From assembly GCA_903822185.1 (NCBI GenBank), contig CAIJOA010000028.1, forward strand, positions 62,001 to 126,000: a DNA stretch of 64,000 nt, given 5' to 3'. Below, one piece after another: positions 23,153-31,471 of this stretch. A program made the position numbers and the translations under genes. Below the pieces are notes generated by a model that was given only the letters and a program-made list of their open reading frames with translations, searched no databases and was not told the DNA's origin. Position 1 is the stretch's first letter. Each line of letters begins with the position of its first letter. Source of the DNA: an uncultured Rhodospirillales bacterium. Lineage in GTDB: Bacteria > Pseudomonadota > Alphaproteobacteria > ATCC43930 > CGMCC-115725.

Positions 23153-24418
23153 ATGGGCAAATTTTTCGGCAATCGGTGGTGGGTTGTCTTCGCGAGTGTT
23201 TGCGGTCTGCTGGTCGGATCTGGCTCCATCAATATCTTCGCCTTCGGGGTTTTCCTCAAACCCGTGACCGAGGAACTCGGCATCGGCCGTGGTTTCTTCG
23301 GCTCGGCCCTCGCCTTCAATTCCTTGATGACGACCTTCAGTTGCATCGGCCTCGGATGGCTGCTCGACAAGTACGGAACGCGACGGGTGATGATCCCGGG
23401 TCTGATCCTCTGCGCTGTCGCAACGGGTCTCTATTCCACGATCATTCCCGACACGTTCCGTATTTATCTGCTTTTCGGTTTCTCCGGACTGGTGTTCTGC
23501 TGCCAGGCGCCCATCCCTTACGCTAATTCGGTTTCGCAATGGTTCGATCGCGGTCGTGGTCTCGCCTTGGGTATCGCCATGGCGGGCGTCGGTCTAGGCG
23601 TCGCGCTGATACCGCAGCTCGCGACGCAGCTCATCGCGCATTTCGGTTGGCGCGGTGGCTATATCGGGCTGGGTATAGCTATCCTGATCATCGCTTGGGT
23701 TCCGGTCTCGATCTTCCTGCGCGAGCCGCCGGGCTATGAGCCTTCCGTGAAGCGCGCGTCAGCGACCGCCTCTACGAACCTCCTGCCCGGCATCACCGCG
23801 GTTATGGCGTTCAAGACGTGGCGCTTCTGGTCCTTCACCCTCGCTTTCTTCATTGCCATTACGGCCATCAATGGCACGTTGACCCATGTCGTCGCGCTGC
23901 TGACCGATCGCGGCATTCCGATCCAGACCGCCGTCGGCGCGTTATCGGCAGCCGGCATCGCCCTGATCATCGGTCGCATCGTCGCTGGGTGGTGCCTCGA
24001 CCGTTTCTGGGGCCCTTACGTGGCTATCGGCTTCTTCATGATTCCGATGGCCGGCATTGCGCTCCTCGGCAGCGGCGTGGGCGGGATCATTCCGTTGGTG
24101 GGGGCTGTGCTATGCGGTCTTGGCGTCGGCGCCGAAGTCGATCTCATGGCCTTCTTCGTCAGCCGCTATTTCGGCATGCGGGAATATGCGAAGATTTACG
24201 GTGTGATGTTCGCCATGTTCGCGCTCGCCAACGGCGTCGGACCGGCCCTGAGCGGCATGAGCTTCGACCGCTTCCATTCCTACACGCCGATCTTCGCCGT
24301 GTATGAGGTTCTGCTCGTCATCACCTGTGGGCTGTTTTTTGGGCTGGGTGCTTACCCTTACCCCGCGCCCAAGCAGGAAGTCGTGCCGGGCGAGAAGATG
24401 CAAAAGGCAGTGGCCTAG
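23153..24418 (+). CDS. MFS transporter, monocarboxylate/oxalate-like
   Basis: A 421-residue major facilitator with about 12 hydrophobic helices. It starts MGKFFGNRWWVVFASVCGLL and shows GFSGLVFCCQAPIPYANSVSQ-type helix 4, WFDRGRGLALGIAMAGVGLG and WRGGYIGLG, typical of the monocarboxylate/OFA-type carriers for organic acids. GGGAGA precedes the start. It heads a plus-strand series with RidA, CocE hydrolase and other catabolic genes, so it probably imports their substrate. Confidence 0.9.
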   Translation: MGKFFGNRWWVVFASVCGLLVGSGSINIFAFGVFLKPVTEELGIGRGFFGSALAFNSLMTTFSCIGLGWLLDKYGTRRVMIPGLILCAVATGLYSTIIPDTFRIYLLFGFSGLVFCCQAPIPYANSVSQWFDRGRGLALGIAMAGVGLGVALIPQLATQLIAHFGWRGGYIGLGIAILIIAWVPVSIFLREPPGYEPSVKRASATASTNLLPGITAVMAFKTWRFWSFTLAFFIAITAINGTLTHVVALLTDRGIPIQTAVGALSAAGIALIIGRIVAGWCLDRFWGPYVAIGFFMIPMAGIALLGSGVGGIIPLVGAVLCGLGVGAEVDLMAFFVSRYFGMREYAKIYGVMFAMFALANGVGPALSGMSFDRFHSYTPIFAVYEVLLVITCGLFFGLGAYPYPAPKQEVVPGEKMQKAVA

Positions 24419-24530
24419 GGGTTACGGTTCGCCTTTCATAAAGCTTGTGGTCAAGAAAGAACGGTCCCGATATATTTTGGGGACGCGGCGCCGCTGCGTG
24501 CTTCCCCTCAATACGCTCAGGAGATCGAGA

Positions 24531-24992
24531 ATGATGAAAACGCCGATTTTAGTCGCCGTCGCGATCGCTCTTGCCGGAACCACCGTCGTACCGGCACACG
24601 CCGCGCAATATCTAAAGCCGACGGTCGCGGAACGTTCTTATGCCGCCGGCGTCGTCACGAAGGGTGGCCGTACCGTGTGGCTTGCCGGCATGGGCGGCAC
24701 GAAAGATGCCCAAGGCAAGACTATTACCAACTTCGCGGATCAGACACGACAGGCTTTCCGCAATATCGAACGGACGATCAAGAGCGCGGGCGGCACATTG
24801 GACGATCTCGTCACCATGACCGTGATGCTGCGCAATCAGAGCGACGGCGATGAGTTCGTGAAAATCCGCAGCGAATTCTTCAAGCACAACAAATTCCCCG
24901 CCAGCATGCTGATCACGGCAAAAGACTTTGCCAATTCCGACCTTCTGGTCGAAATCCAGTCGGTCGCCGTCATCGGCGATACGCTGAAGTAA
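24531..24992 (+). CDS. RidA/YjgF-family protein with signal peptide
   Basis: A 153-residue RidA-fold protein. The ATG at 24531 has AGGAGA six bases upstream; the much longer ORF from 24303 runs through the preceding gene and is rejected. The N-terminus MMKTPILVAVAIALAGTTVV then PAHAAQ is a Sec signal peptide, unusual because RidA enamine/imine deaminases normally act in the cytoplasm. The RidA core GRTVWLAGMGG, QTRQAFRNIERTIKSAGGTL and DLVTMTVMLRN is present; the catalytic Arg expected near the C-terminal strand is not obvious. It may hydrolyse reactive imines in the periplasm or bind a ligand. Confidence 0.88.
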   Translation: MMKTPILVAVAIALAGTTVVPAHAAQYLKPTVAERSYAAGVVTKGGRTVWLAGMGGTKDAQGKTITNFADQTRQAFRNIERTIKSAGGTLDDLVTMTVMLRNQSDGDEFVKIRSEFFKHNKFPASMLITAKDFANSDLLVEIQSVAVIGDTLK

Positions 24993-25144
24993 GTTTTCTC
25001 TCGCAGAGAGACGGCATCATGGCATGACAAGGAGTCTCGACCGACTCTTTGTCATGATCCTGCAACCGCTCATATTCATCCTGCCTATTTTCTGTTCAGG
25101 GCGTATAAAGAATTCAAGAAACGTCCCGTCGAAGGTGAGAAGAA

Positions 25145-26797
25145 GTGGCATCGGATCAGAATCCCCCTATCGCCCCTACCCGCATTTTGTCGATCCCGAT
25201 GAGCGACGGCGTCAAGATCGCCGCTGCGTTGTTCCTGCCGCCAGGGAAAGAAAAATTTCCGGTTCTGCTCGCGGCGTCGCCTTATCGTTTCGACAACGAC
25301 GCCGTGCCGGAGATGCCGATCTTTCTCTGGCGCGAGACCGGGCCGATCGCCTGGTATCTCGAACACGGCTACGCTTATATTCACATGGATGTCCGCGGCA
25401 CCGGCCGATCAGGCGGCGAGTTTAAGTATCAAGACAAGCGCGAGCAGCGCGATCTTTACGAGGTCATCGAGTGGCTCGCCGCGCAGCGTTGGTGCAGCGG
25501 CAAGATCGGCGGCATCGGCCAATCTTATTTCGCGCGGTCGCAATGGTTCATGGCGACACAAAACCCGCCGCACCTCGCCTGCGTTGCGCCTTATGACGGC
25601 CATATCGATACCTATCGGGATTCGGCTTACACCGGCGGCATTCCCGGCGGTTATCCGACCGGATGGTGGGAACAGGTCCGCAACGTCAATCTTTATCCGA
25701 ATGCCGGCAAGCCGCGCCGCGTCGAGTGGGATTATCCGGGCCGCGTCAAAAAGCATCAGACATATGATGCGTGGTGGAAGGAACGTTCCGCCGCCGAAAA
25801 ATTATCGAAGATCAAAGTTCCCGTTTTCTCCATCGGAGTCTGGAGCAAGGTAGATCTTCATCTCAACGGCAACATCGTCGGCTTCCAGCGTAGTGGTGGC
25901 CCGAAAAAACTGCTCGTCTTCGGCTCGTCCGATCTCTACGCGGCGGTGGCCGATTATTCGAGCATCGCGTTTCACGAGAAATATCTTCTGCCCTTCTATG
26001 ACCATTACCTGAAAGAGCAAAAGACGACCTATCTCGAAGAACCGGACGTGCGTTACTTCGTGACCGGCGCCGATCGTTTCGAGAGTGCCGCGACCTGGCC
26101 ACCGAAGAACATTCGCTATGACGCTTTCCACCTCGCGGCGGGACCGACCGGTAGTGTCTCCTCCCTGAATGACGGCGCCCTGCTGGCGTCTGCGCCAACG
26201 GTCAAGCAAAGCGAAACGGTATTCGATTATCCGCAAGCCGGATGGCGCTTCGGCGTCGTCGGTCCCGGCAAGGATGGACGGCCCGATCCGGTACGGCGGG
26301 TGCTGACCTTCACCACCCCGGCGCTCGAAGACGATGTCGAAATCGCCGGACCGATCGAGTTGATTCTCTATGCCGCCGGCACGCGCACTGACATGGATTT
26401 CTTCGTCAAATTGTCCGAGCAGTTTCCGCAAGGCGATACCGACAGGGAATCCGATATTCAGCCGCGGTCGCGTATCGTCACGAAAGGCTGGCTGCGCGCC
26501 TCGATGCGCGCGATCGATAAAAGATTATCGAAGCCCCATGCGCCGCATTACGCCTTCACCCAACCAGAGCCGTTGAAGCCGGGCAAGATCTATCCGTTGA
26601 CCATCGCCGTCATGCCGACAGCTTATCGCTTCAAAAAAGGAAGCCGTATCCGGTTGGAACTGGCGAATGGCGATTCAAACACGACCGAAGGGGTATTCGC
26701 GCATCCTTACACACCCGACAAGGTTGGACGCGATACCATTCAGCACAACGCACGATACCCGTCGCGCCTGCTTCTTCCCGTCGTCGGCAAGCAATGA
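25145..26797 (+). CDS. CocE/NonD-family hydrolase
   Basis: A 550-residue serine hydrolase of the cocaine-esterase/X-Pro dipeptidyl-peptidase (S15) class. The GTG start follows GGTGAGAAG. The N-terminal alpha/beta domain carries HMDVRGTGRSGG and the nucleophile Ser127 in GGIGQSYFARSQW. The C-terminal jelly-roll domain (about residues 330-548) contains DMDFFVKLSEQFPQG and FKKGSRIRLELANGD. The family cleaves esters or amides of bulky substrates. No signal peptide is seen. It is in the plus-strand catabolic series between two RidA-type genes. Confidence 0.9.
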   Translation: MASDQNPPIAPTRILSIPMSDGVKIAAALFLPPGKEKFPVLLAASPYRFDNDAVPEMPIFLWRETGPIAWYLEHGYAYIHMDVRGTGRSGGEFKYQDKREQRDLYEVIEWLAAQRWCSGKIGGIGQSYFARSQWFMATQNPPHLACVAPYDGHIDTYRDSAYTGGIPGGYPTGWWEQVRNVNLYPNAGKPRRVEWDYPGRVKKHQTYDAWWKERSAAEKLSKIKVPVFSIGVWSKVDLHLNGNIVGFQRSGGPKKLLVFGSSDLYAAVADYSSIAFHEKYLLPFYDHYLKEQKTTYLEEPDVRYFVTGADRFESAATWPPKNIRYDAFHLAAGPTGSVSSLNDGALLASAPTVKQSETVFDYPQAGWRFGVVGPGKDGRPDPVRRVLTFTTPALEDDVEIAGPIELILYAAGTRTDMDFFVKLSEQFPQGDTDRESDIQPRSRIVTKGWLRASMRAIDKRLSKPHAPHYAFTQPEPLKPGKIYPLTIAVMPTAYRFKKGSRIRLELANGDSNTTEGVFAHPYTPDKVGRDTIQHNARYPSRLLLPVVGKQ

Positions 26798-26866
26798 CCT
26801 TGTCGGCAAAAACGATGATCGATAACCTCCCACCGTCATCTCTCTTACTTCGTTAAGGTGAGCGCC

Positions 26867-28201
26867 ATGTCAGCCAATGATCCCAAGCGCGCCGAAAAAC
26901 CCACACCGATCTTGCCGGTCGAACTTGGGCAGGATCGCATCCCCTATGCGCGCGGTATGCGGGCCGGCGATTGGGTTTTCGCCACGGGATTGATGGGGCA
27001 GGACTTCAAGACCGGTATCCCCGCCGATGTTATTTCCAAGGGGCTGCCTTATGGCGGCCGGCCGAAACAGGAAAAAGAATCCGATCTGCTGTTCAGCAAT
27101 CTCGAAGCGGTTCTCAAGGCCGGCGGCACGGAATTCGCCAACGTCGTTCGCTTCGATCAGTTCTACACCTCGCCAGCGCCGGTCTATCCCTACCACATGG
27201 CGCGTTTCAAACGCTTCCCGAAGGCCATTCCGCCTTCGACCTCGGTACTGATGAAGCGGCTCGTTCTCGCCGACGCGGAGACCGATGTGAACGCGTTGGC
27301 CGTCGTGCCGAACGGCAAGAACAACGTCGAACTGATCAGCAATTCATCGTTGAGCGTGCCTTCTTCGTCTGGCTTCAGTCCCGGCTTCCGTACCGGCGAT
27401 TATGTCTTCCTATCGGGTGGCATGGCGACGCCGCCGCCGACGGAGGAGACCCGCAACGGCCTCGCGATGGAGGCAACCGCAGCGGACCACTGGCGCTGGC
27501 TGGGGCGACCGATCGAAATGGAGACGCGCTATGCCGTCGCCAAGAAGATGAAGCGGACCCTGGAACTTGCCGGTTCGTCGCTGAAGAACGTGATCAAGGG
27601 CCAAGCCTATGTCACGCATGTCGAAGACATCGCCGTCTTCAGTGCCACATGGCAAGACATCTTCAAGGATAGCCCGGTGCCGGTGACGATCGTGCCGATG
27701 CCTGATCCCGCCTTCGGGATCAAAGGCGCGCGGACAGAAATCAATCTCGTCGCCCTGACCGATGAAGGCGCGACCAAGAAAGAGGTCATCGATGCCGGTG
27801 TCTTCACCGGCTATGAGGGCATGCCCAATGCGGTCCGCGCCGGCGACTTGCTTCTTCTGACCGGGTTGATGGCAGCCGATCCAAGCGGTCTCGTTCCAGA
27901 AGCACGCCTCGATCCGCATCAGCCTTGGTTCGGATCGACCATCAAAGGCCAGGCCCGCAGCATTCTCGGCAAAGCGCAGAAGATTTGCGAGGCAGCGGGA
28001 ACGTCGCTCGCCAATGTCGTGCGTATCGAGCAGTTCCACACCAACATCGCCGAATTCCATCCGACGACCGAAGTCTGGCGCGAGTTCCTGCCGGGACAAT
28101 CCCTTCCCTTCTCGGCCGTCGAATGCGGTCCGACAATGCCGGTTCCCGGTGCGACCCTTTTGATGGATTTGTGGGTGTGGATACCGCCAAGCCGAGCATG
28201 A
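26867..28201 (+). CDS. Triple-domain RidA/YjgF fusion protein
   Basis: About 444 residues made of three tandem RidA-fold domains, at roughly 20-145, 160-305 and 310-443, where ordinary RidA is a 130-residue protein forming trimers. Each unit repeats the pattern VRAGDxVFxTGxM (GDWVFATGLMGQD, GDYVFLSGGMATP, GDLLLLTGLMAAD), LE.AG..L..V....... (LKAGGTEFANVVRFDQF, LAGSSLKNVIKGQAYV, AAGTSLANVVRIEQF) and a C-terminal strand. I use the ATG at 26867 after AAGGTGAG. It may form a single-chain pseudo-trimer with different active sites. It sits between a CocE hydrolase and a binding protein. Confidence 0.88.
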   Translation: MSANDPKRAEKPTPILPVELGQDRIPYARGMRAGDWVFATGLMGQDFKTGIPADVISKGLPYGGRPKQEKESDLLFSNLEAVLKAGGTEFANVVRFDQFYTSPAPVYPYHMARFKRFPKAIPPSTSVLMKRLVLADAETDVNALAVVPNGKNNVELISNSSLSVPSSSGFSPGFRTGDYVFLSGGMATPPPTEETRNGLAMEATAADHWRWLGRPIEMETRYAVAKKMKRTLELAGSSLKNVIKGQAYVTHVEDIAVFSATWQDIFKDSPVPVTIVPMPDPAFGIKGARTEINLVALTDEGATKKEVIDAGVFTGYEGMPNAVRAGDLLLLTGLMAADPSGLVPEARLDPHQPWFGSTIKGQARSILGKAQKICEAAGTSLANVVRIEQFHTNIAEFHPTTEVWREFLPGQSLPFSAVECGPTMPVPGATLLMDLWVWIPPSRA

Positions 28202-28257
28202 AGATTGCACCTTAAGCAAAAGTGTTTGTGACCTGTCTCGAATTTTAGGAGAAGCCT

Positions 28258-29307
28258 GTGCGTAAGCTGCATCATCTCTTCGGCGCTGCATTGATCTTAG
28301 GCACCTTGGGCCTTTCCCATGCAGCGGATGCAGCCGATCCGGTTAAGGTCCGGATCGCATGGGTATCGGCACCCGGGACGATCATTCCCTTGGTGTTCGA
28401 CGAAGCCTATCGCAACGCCGACCTGCTGAAGCATTACGGCAAGAGCTATACCGTCGAGACGACCTTGTTCCGAGGCTCCGCGCCGCAGATTACGGCCGTC
28501 GCCGCGAATGAAATCGACATCATTCAACCCGCCTTCTCGTCACTCGTCTTCACGATCGAGAACGCCAAGCTGACCGACATCCGCGTTATCGGCGACATCT
28601 TCCAATCCGGCGTCGGAAGCTACCTGGCTGAATCCTACATGGTCCGCGGCGACGGCGGGATCGATAAGGTCGAAGACCTTAAAGGGAAAACCGTCGCGAC
28701 CAATGCCTTCGGCGGTGCGCTCGATATCGCGATGCAGGCGATGCTGAAAAAACACGGCCTGACGCAGCAACGGGACTATACGGCGGTCGAAATCCAGATA
28801 CCAAACATGGTGTCCGATTTGGTCGGCAAGAAAGTCGATATGATCAGTGTCGGCATGCCCTGGACCGAGGATGCCAAGAAGGCCGGCGGCAAAGCGCTGT
28901 TCACGATGCGCGATTCAATGGGTATCGCCCAGGAAATCATGATGGCGTCGCGGACCGGCTTCCTCGAGAAGAACCACGCCGCGATGAACGACATGATGGA
29001 AGACTATGTCCGGGCCCTGCAGTGGTTCTTTAATCCGGCCAACCGTACAGCCGCCTTAGCGCTGATCTCGAAATTCAACAAGCGACCGGCCAGTGACTAT
29101 GAATCCTATGTCCTGACGGAAAAGGATTACTACCGCGACCCTTACGCGGTGCCGAATGTCGAAGCACTGCAAAAGAACATCGACCTCGTCCGCGAACTGG
29201 GCTTCGGGAAAACCACCATCGACGTCAAAAAATACGTCGATTTGAGCTTCGTCGAGGAAGCCAAAAAGCGCTTGGGTGGCGCAACGCCGCCGGGCTGGCA
29301 GAAATAA
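28258..29307 (+). CDS. ABC substrate-binding protein, SsuA/NMT1-like
   Basis: A 349-residue periplasmic binding protein. The GTG start has AGGAGA five bases upstream and opens into a signal peptide (RKLHHLFGAALILGTLGL, cleavage after SHAADA). The mature protein shows VKVRIAWVSAPGTIIPLVF, VEDLKGKTVATNAFGGALDIA and two-lobe spacing typical of sulfonate/nitrate/taurine-type receptors. No permease or ATPase gene adjoins. Its neighbours suggest a ligand related to the local catabolic pathway; the ligand itself is unknown. Confidence 0.88.
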   Translation: MRKLHHLFGAALILGTLGLSHAADAADPVKVRIAWVSAPGTIIPLVFDEAYRNADLLKHYGKSYTVETTLFRGSAPQITAVAANEIDIIQPAFSSLVFTIENAKLTDIRVIGDIFQSGVGSYLAESYMVRGDGGIDKVEDLKGKTVATNAFGGALDIAMQAMLKKHGLTQQRDYTAVEIQIPNMVSDLVGKKVDMISVGMPWTEDAKKAGGKALFTMRDSMGIAQEIMMASRTGFLEKNHAAMNDMMEDYVRALQWFFNPANRTAALALISKFNKRPASDYESYVLTEKDYYRDPYAVPNVEALQKNIDLVRELGFGKTTIDVKKYVDLSFVEEAKKRLGGATPPGWQK

Positions 29308-29362
29308 TCTGCATGGCCGGACCGCTTTGTGTCGTGGCCTAGTCTGTAGTACATCCCATTAT

Positions 29363-29378
29363 CCGGACGGTCGTCCGG
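29363..29378. other. Short perfect inverted repeat upstream of a hydrolase gene
   Basis: CCGGAC-GGTC-GTCCGG is a perfect six-base stem with a four-base loop, about 30 bases upstream of the hydrolase start and 55 bases after the binding-protein stop. There is no T-run, so it may be an operator or an mRNA fold. Confidence 0.3.
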
Positions 29379-29408
29379 CGGTGACGCGCCAATGAGGGAG
29401 CCTTTGCC

Positions 29409-30290
29409 ATGGCGGCAGAACAAATTTCATTCCAATCGGCCGGGTTGAAGATCGACGGCTACATCCATCTTCCCGCGGGAATGAAGCCCGGCGAAAAGCG
29501 CCCCGCCATTATGATGCTGCACGGCTTCGGCTCGAATGCCGAGAGCACCAACTGCACCCTTCCCTGCCAGATGCTGGCCGATTGGGGCTACATCGCGCTG
29601 CGTTTCTCCTTCCGCGGCTGCGGCCAAAGCGAGGGCAAGCGCGCCAACACCGTCTGCCTCGAACAGGTCGAGGATACGAAAAACGCGGTCAGCTATCTCC
29701 TTTCACGTCCTGAAGTCGATGGCGCCAATATCGGCGTCGGCGGCTCGTCCTTCGGTGCGGCCGTGGCGGTCTATGCCGGCGGCGTCGATAAGCGCATCAC
29801 GGTCGTGATGTCATCGGGCGGCTGGGGTGACGGCGAAAGCAAGTTCCGAAAGCAGCATGAAGCACCCGCAGCCTGGAGGAAATTCACCGAGATGATGGCG
29901 CGCGGCAAGGAAACCCGCACCCGCACCGGCGAATCCATCATGGTGTCGCGCTACGACATCGTGCCGATCCCGGAACATTTGCGCGGCCATCTTGCGCCCA
30001 GCTCGATCATGGAATTCACCTTCGAGACAGTGGAGAGCATGTTCGACTTCCGCGCCAACGAAGTCGTCGGCAACATCGCGCCGCGCCGGCTCCTCCTGCT
30101 CCATTCGTCGAATGATTCGGTAACACCGACCGAACAGTCGATCGGGTTGTTCAATCATTCCGGCAAGGCAACCAGCGAGCTTCATCTGCTCAACGATGTC
30201 GATCACTTTATGTTCTCGGAATCGAATACGCGCGTGATCAAGCTAATCCGCGAATGGCTCGATACTTACATGCCGGCGAAAGCCGCTTAA
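29409..30290 (+). CDS. Alpha/beta hydrolase, dienelactone-hydrolase-like
   Basis: A 293-residue soluble hydrolase. IMMLHGFGSNAES gives the oxyanion region, RFSFRGCGQSEGKR a typical strand-loop, Ser114 the nucleophile in GVGGSSFGAAVAVYAGG, and the C-terminal LLNDVDHFMFSE the catalytic His; the acid residue is probably in LLLLHSSNDSVTP. It could cleave an ester, lactone or C-C bond. GAGGGAG-type sequence precedes the ATG. It follows the binding-protein gene on the same strand. Confidence 0.9.
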   Translation: MAAEQISFQSAGLKIDGYIHLPAGMKPGEKRPAIMMLHGFGSNAESTNCTLPCQMLADWGYIALRFSFRGCGQSEGKRANTVCLEQVEDTKNAVSYLLSRPEVDGANIGVGGSSFGAAVAVYAGGVDKRITVVMSSGGWGDGESKFRKQHEAPAAWRKFTEMMARGKETRTRTGESIMVSRYDIVPIPEHLRGHLAPSSIMEFTFETVESMFDFRANEVVGNIAPRRLLLLHSSNDSVTPTEQSIGLFNHSGKATSELHLLNDVDHFMFSESNTRVIKLIREWLDTYMPAKAA

Positions 30291-30310
30291 AGGGTTGCAT
30301 AACGATCGTT

Positions 30311-30404
30311 CGTCCCTCGACTTCGCTCGGGATGAGGACAGAGTGTGCGTTGCATTTGAAAAACAGCGCAAAATTTTCCTCATCCCGAGCGAAGTCGAGG
30401 GACG
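30311..30404. repeat. Long perfect inverted repeat (ATCCCGAGCGAAGTCGAGGG type)
   Basis: Perfect 28-base arms at 30311-30338 and 30377-30404 flank a 38-base AT-rich loop. The arm contains CCCTCGACTTCGCTCGGGAT, itself partly palindromic. Elements with this sequence are dispersed intergenic repeats in many alphaproteobacteria. It lies between a hydrolase gene and the Ldh-type dehydrogenase gene and could stabilise or terminate the upstream mRNA. Confidence 0.85.
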
Positions 30405-30433
30405 CACGGTCTTGATGCCATATCGAAAAAGCG

Positions 30434-31471
30434 ATGCCCGATAACAAAAATATCTCAGCCGACGCGCTGACGAAGCTCGTGTCCAGCATCTTCGTCGGCA
30501 CCGGCATGTCGGCCGCCCATGCCGGCAAGGTCGCGGAGGTTCTGGTCTGGGCCGATCTGCGCGGCGCGCCGTCGCATGGCGTGCAACGCGTTCCGCGCTA
30601 TGTCGAGATCATCGCGCAGGGCGATATGAACCCGCGCCCCGACATCAAGATCGTCAAAGATCTTCCCGCAGCCATCATCATCGATGCGGATCGTGGGCCG
30701 GGCCAAGTGTCGATGATGCTGGCCGCATCGGAAGCCACCAAAAAGGCACGTGCCTGCGGCATTGGTCTCGCCCTGGTCCGTCGCACGACCCACACCGCCG
30801 CGCTCGGCTATTACACCCGTCTCGCCGCACTGGAAGGTATCGCCGCGATTGCAGCGTCGGCATCCTGGCCGAATATGGGCTATCATGGCACCGCCCAGGT
30901 CGGCGTTGCGACCAATCCATTTTCAATTGCGGTGCCGCGTGGTGACGAACCGCTTGTGCTCGACATGGCGACCGCCGTCGTCGCCTTGGGCAAAATCGTT
31001 CATGCCGCGCGCAGCGGTCAGAGCATCCCGCTGGGATGGGCGTTGGATGATGATGGCAAGCCGACGACCGACCCGAAGAAGGCGACCTTGCCCCTCCCCC
31101 TCGGCGGGCCGAAAGGATCGGGCCTCTCGCTGATGATCGAATGTATCGCCAGCCTCATTACCGACAATCCGATCCTGGTCGATACGCTGGAAGGCACCGA
31201 GCTTGCTAACAAGCATCGTCAGAATGCGTTCCTGATCGCGATCGACGTTGCCGCGTTCGGGCTGCTCGATGACTTCACCACCAGCCTCGAACGGACGATC
31301 AAAGACCTGAAAGCCTTACCGCGTCAGGAAGACGTCGATGAAATCCTGATGCCGGGGGAACGCGGTTCACGCGAATTGAAAAAGCGGCAGCAGACTGGGA
31401 TCACCATCCCCGCCGCCACCTGGGCCGAAATTGCTCGCGTCGCCGAAAAGTTCGGCGTCACACCGGACTGA
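30434..31471 (+). CDS. Ldh-family NAD(P)-dependent malate/L-lactate/ureidoglycolate dehydrogenase
   Basis: A 345-residue type-2 malate/L-lactate dehydrogenase, a family that oxidises 2-hydroxyacids or reduces 2-keto/imino acids. Typical segments are VLVWADLRGAPSHGVQRVPRY (the catalytic His and Arg region), GLALVRRTTHTAALGYYT, NPFSIAVPRGDEPLVLDMATA and GGPKGSGLSLMIECI near the C-terminus. It overlaps the convergent FMN oxidase gene by 14 bases; both families act on 2-hydroxyacids, so they may use related substrates in different compartments. Confidence 0.92.
   Translation: MPDNKNISADALTKLVSSIFVGTGMSAAHAGKVAEVLVWADLRGAPSHGVQRVPRYVEIIAQGDMNPRPDIKIVKDLPAAIIIDADRGPGQVSMMLAASEATKKARACGIGLALVRRTTHTAALGYYTRLAALEGIAAIAASASWPNMGYHGTAQVGVATNPFSIAVPRGDEPLVLDMATAVVALGKIVHAARSGQSIPLGWALDDDGKPTTDPKKATLPLPLGGPKGSGLSLMIECIASLITDNPILVDTLEGTELANKHRQNAFLIAIDVAAFGLLDDFTTSLERTIKDLKALPRQEDVDEILMPGERGSRELKKRQQTGITIPAATWAEIARVAEKFGVTPD

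Noticed and set aside
24303-24530. N-terminal extension of the RidA ORF
   Set aside because: It runs through the 3' end of the MFS gene in another frame; the ATG at 24531 has AGGAGA and opens a signal peptide.
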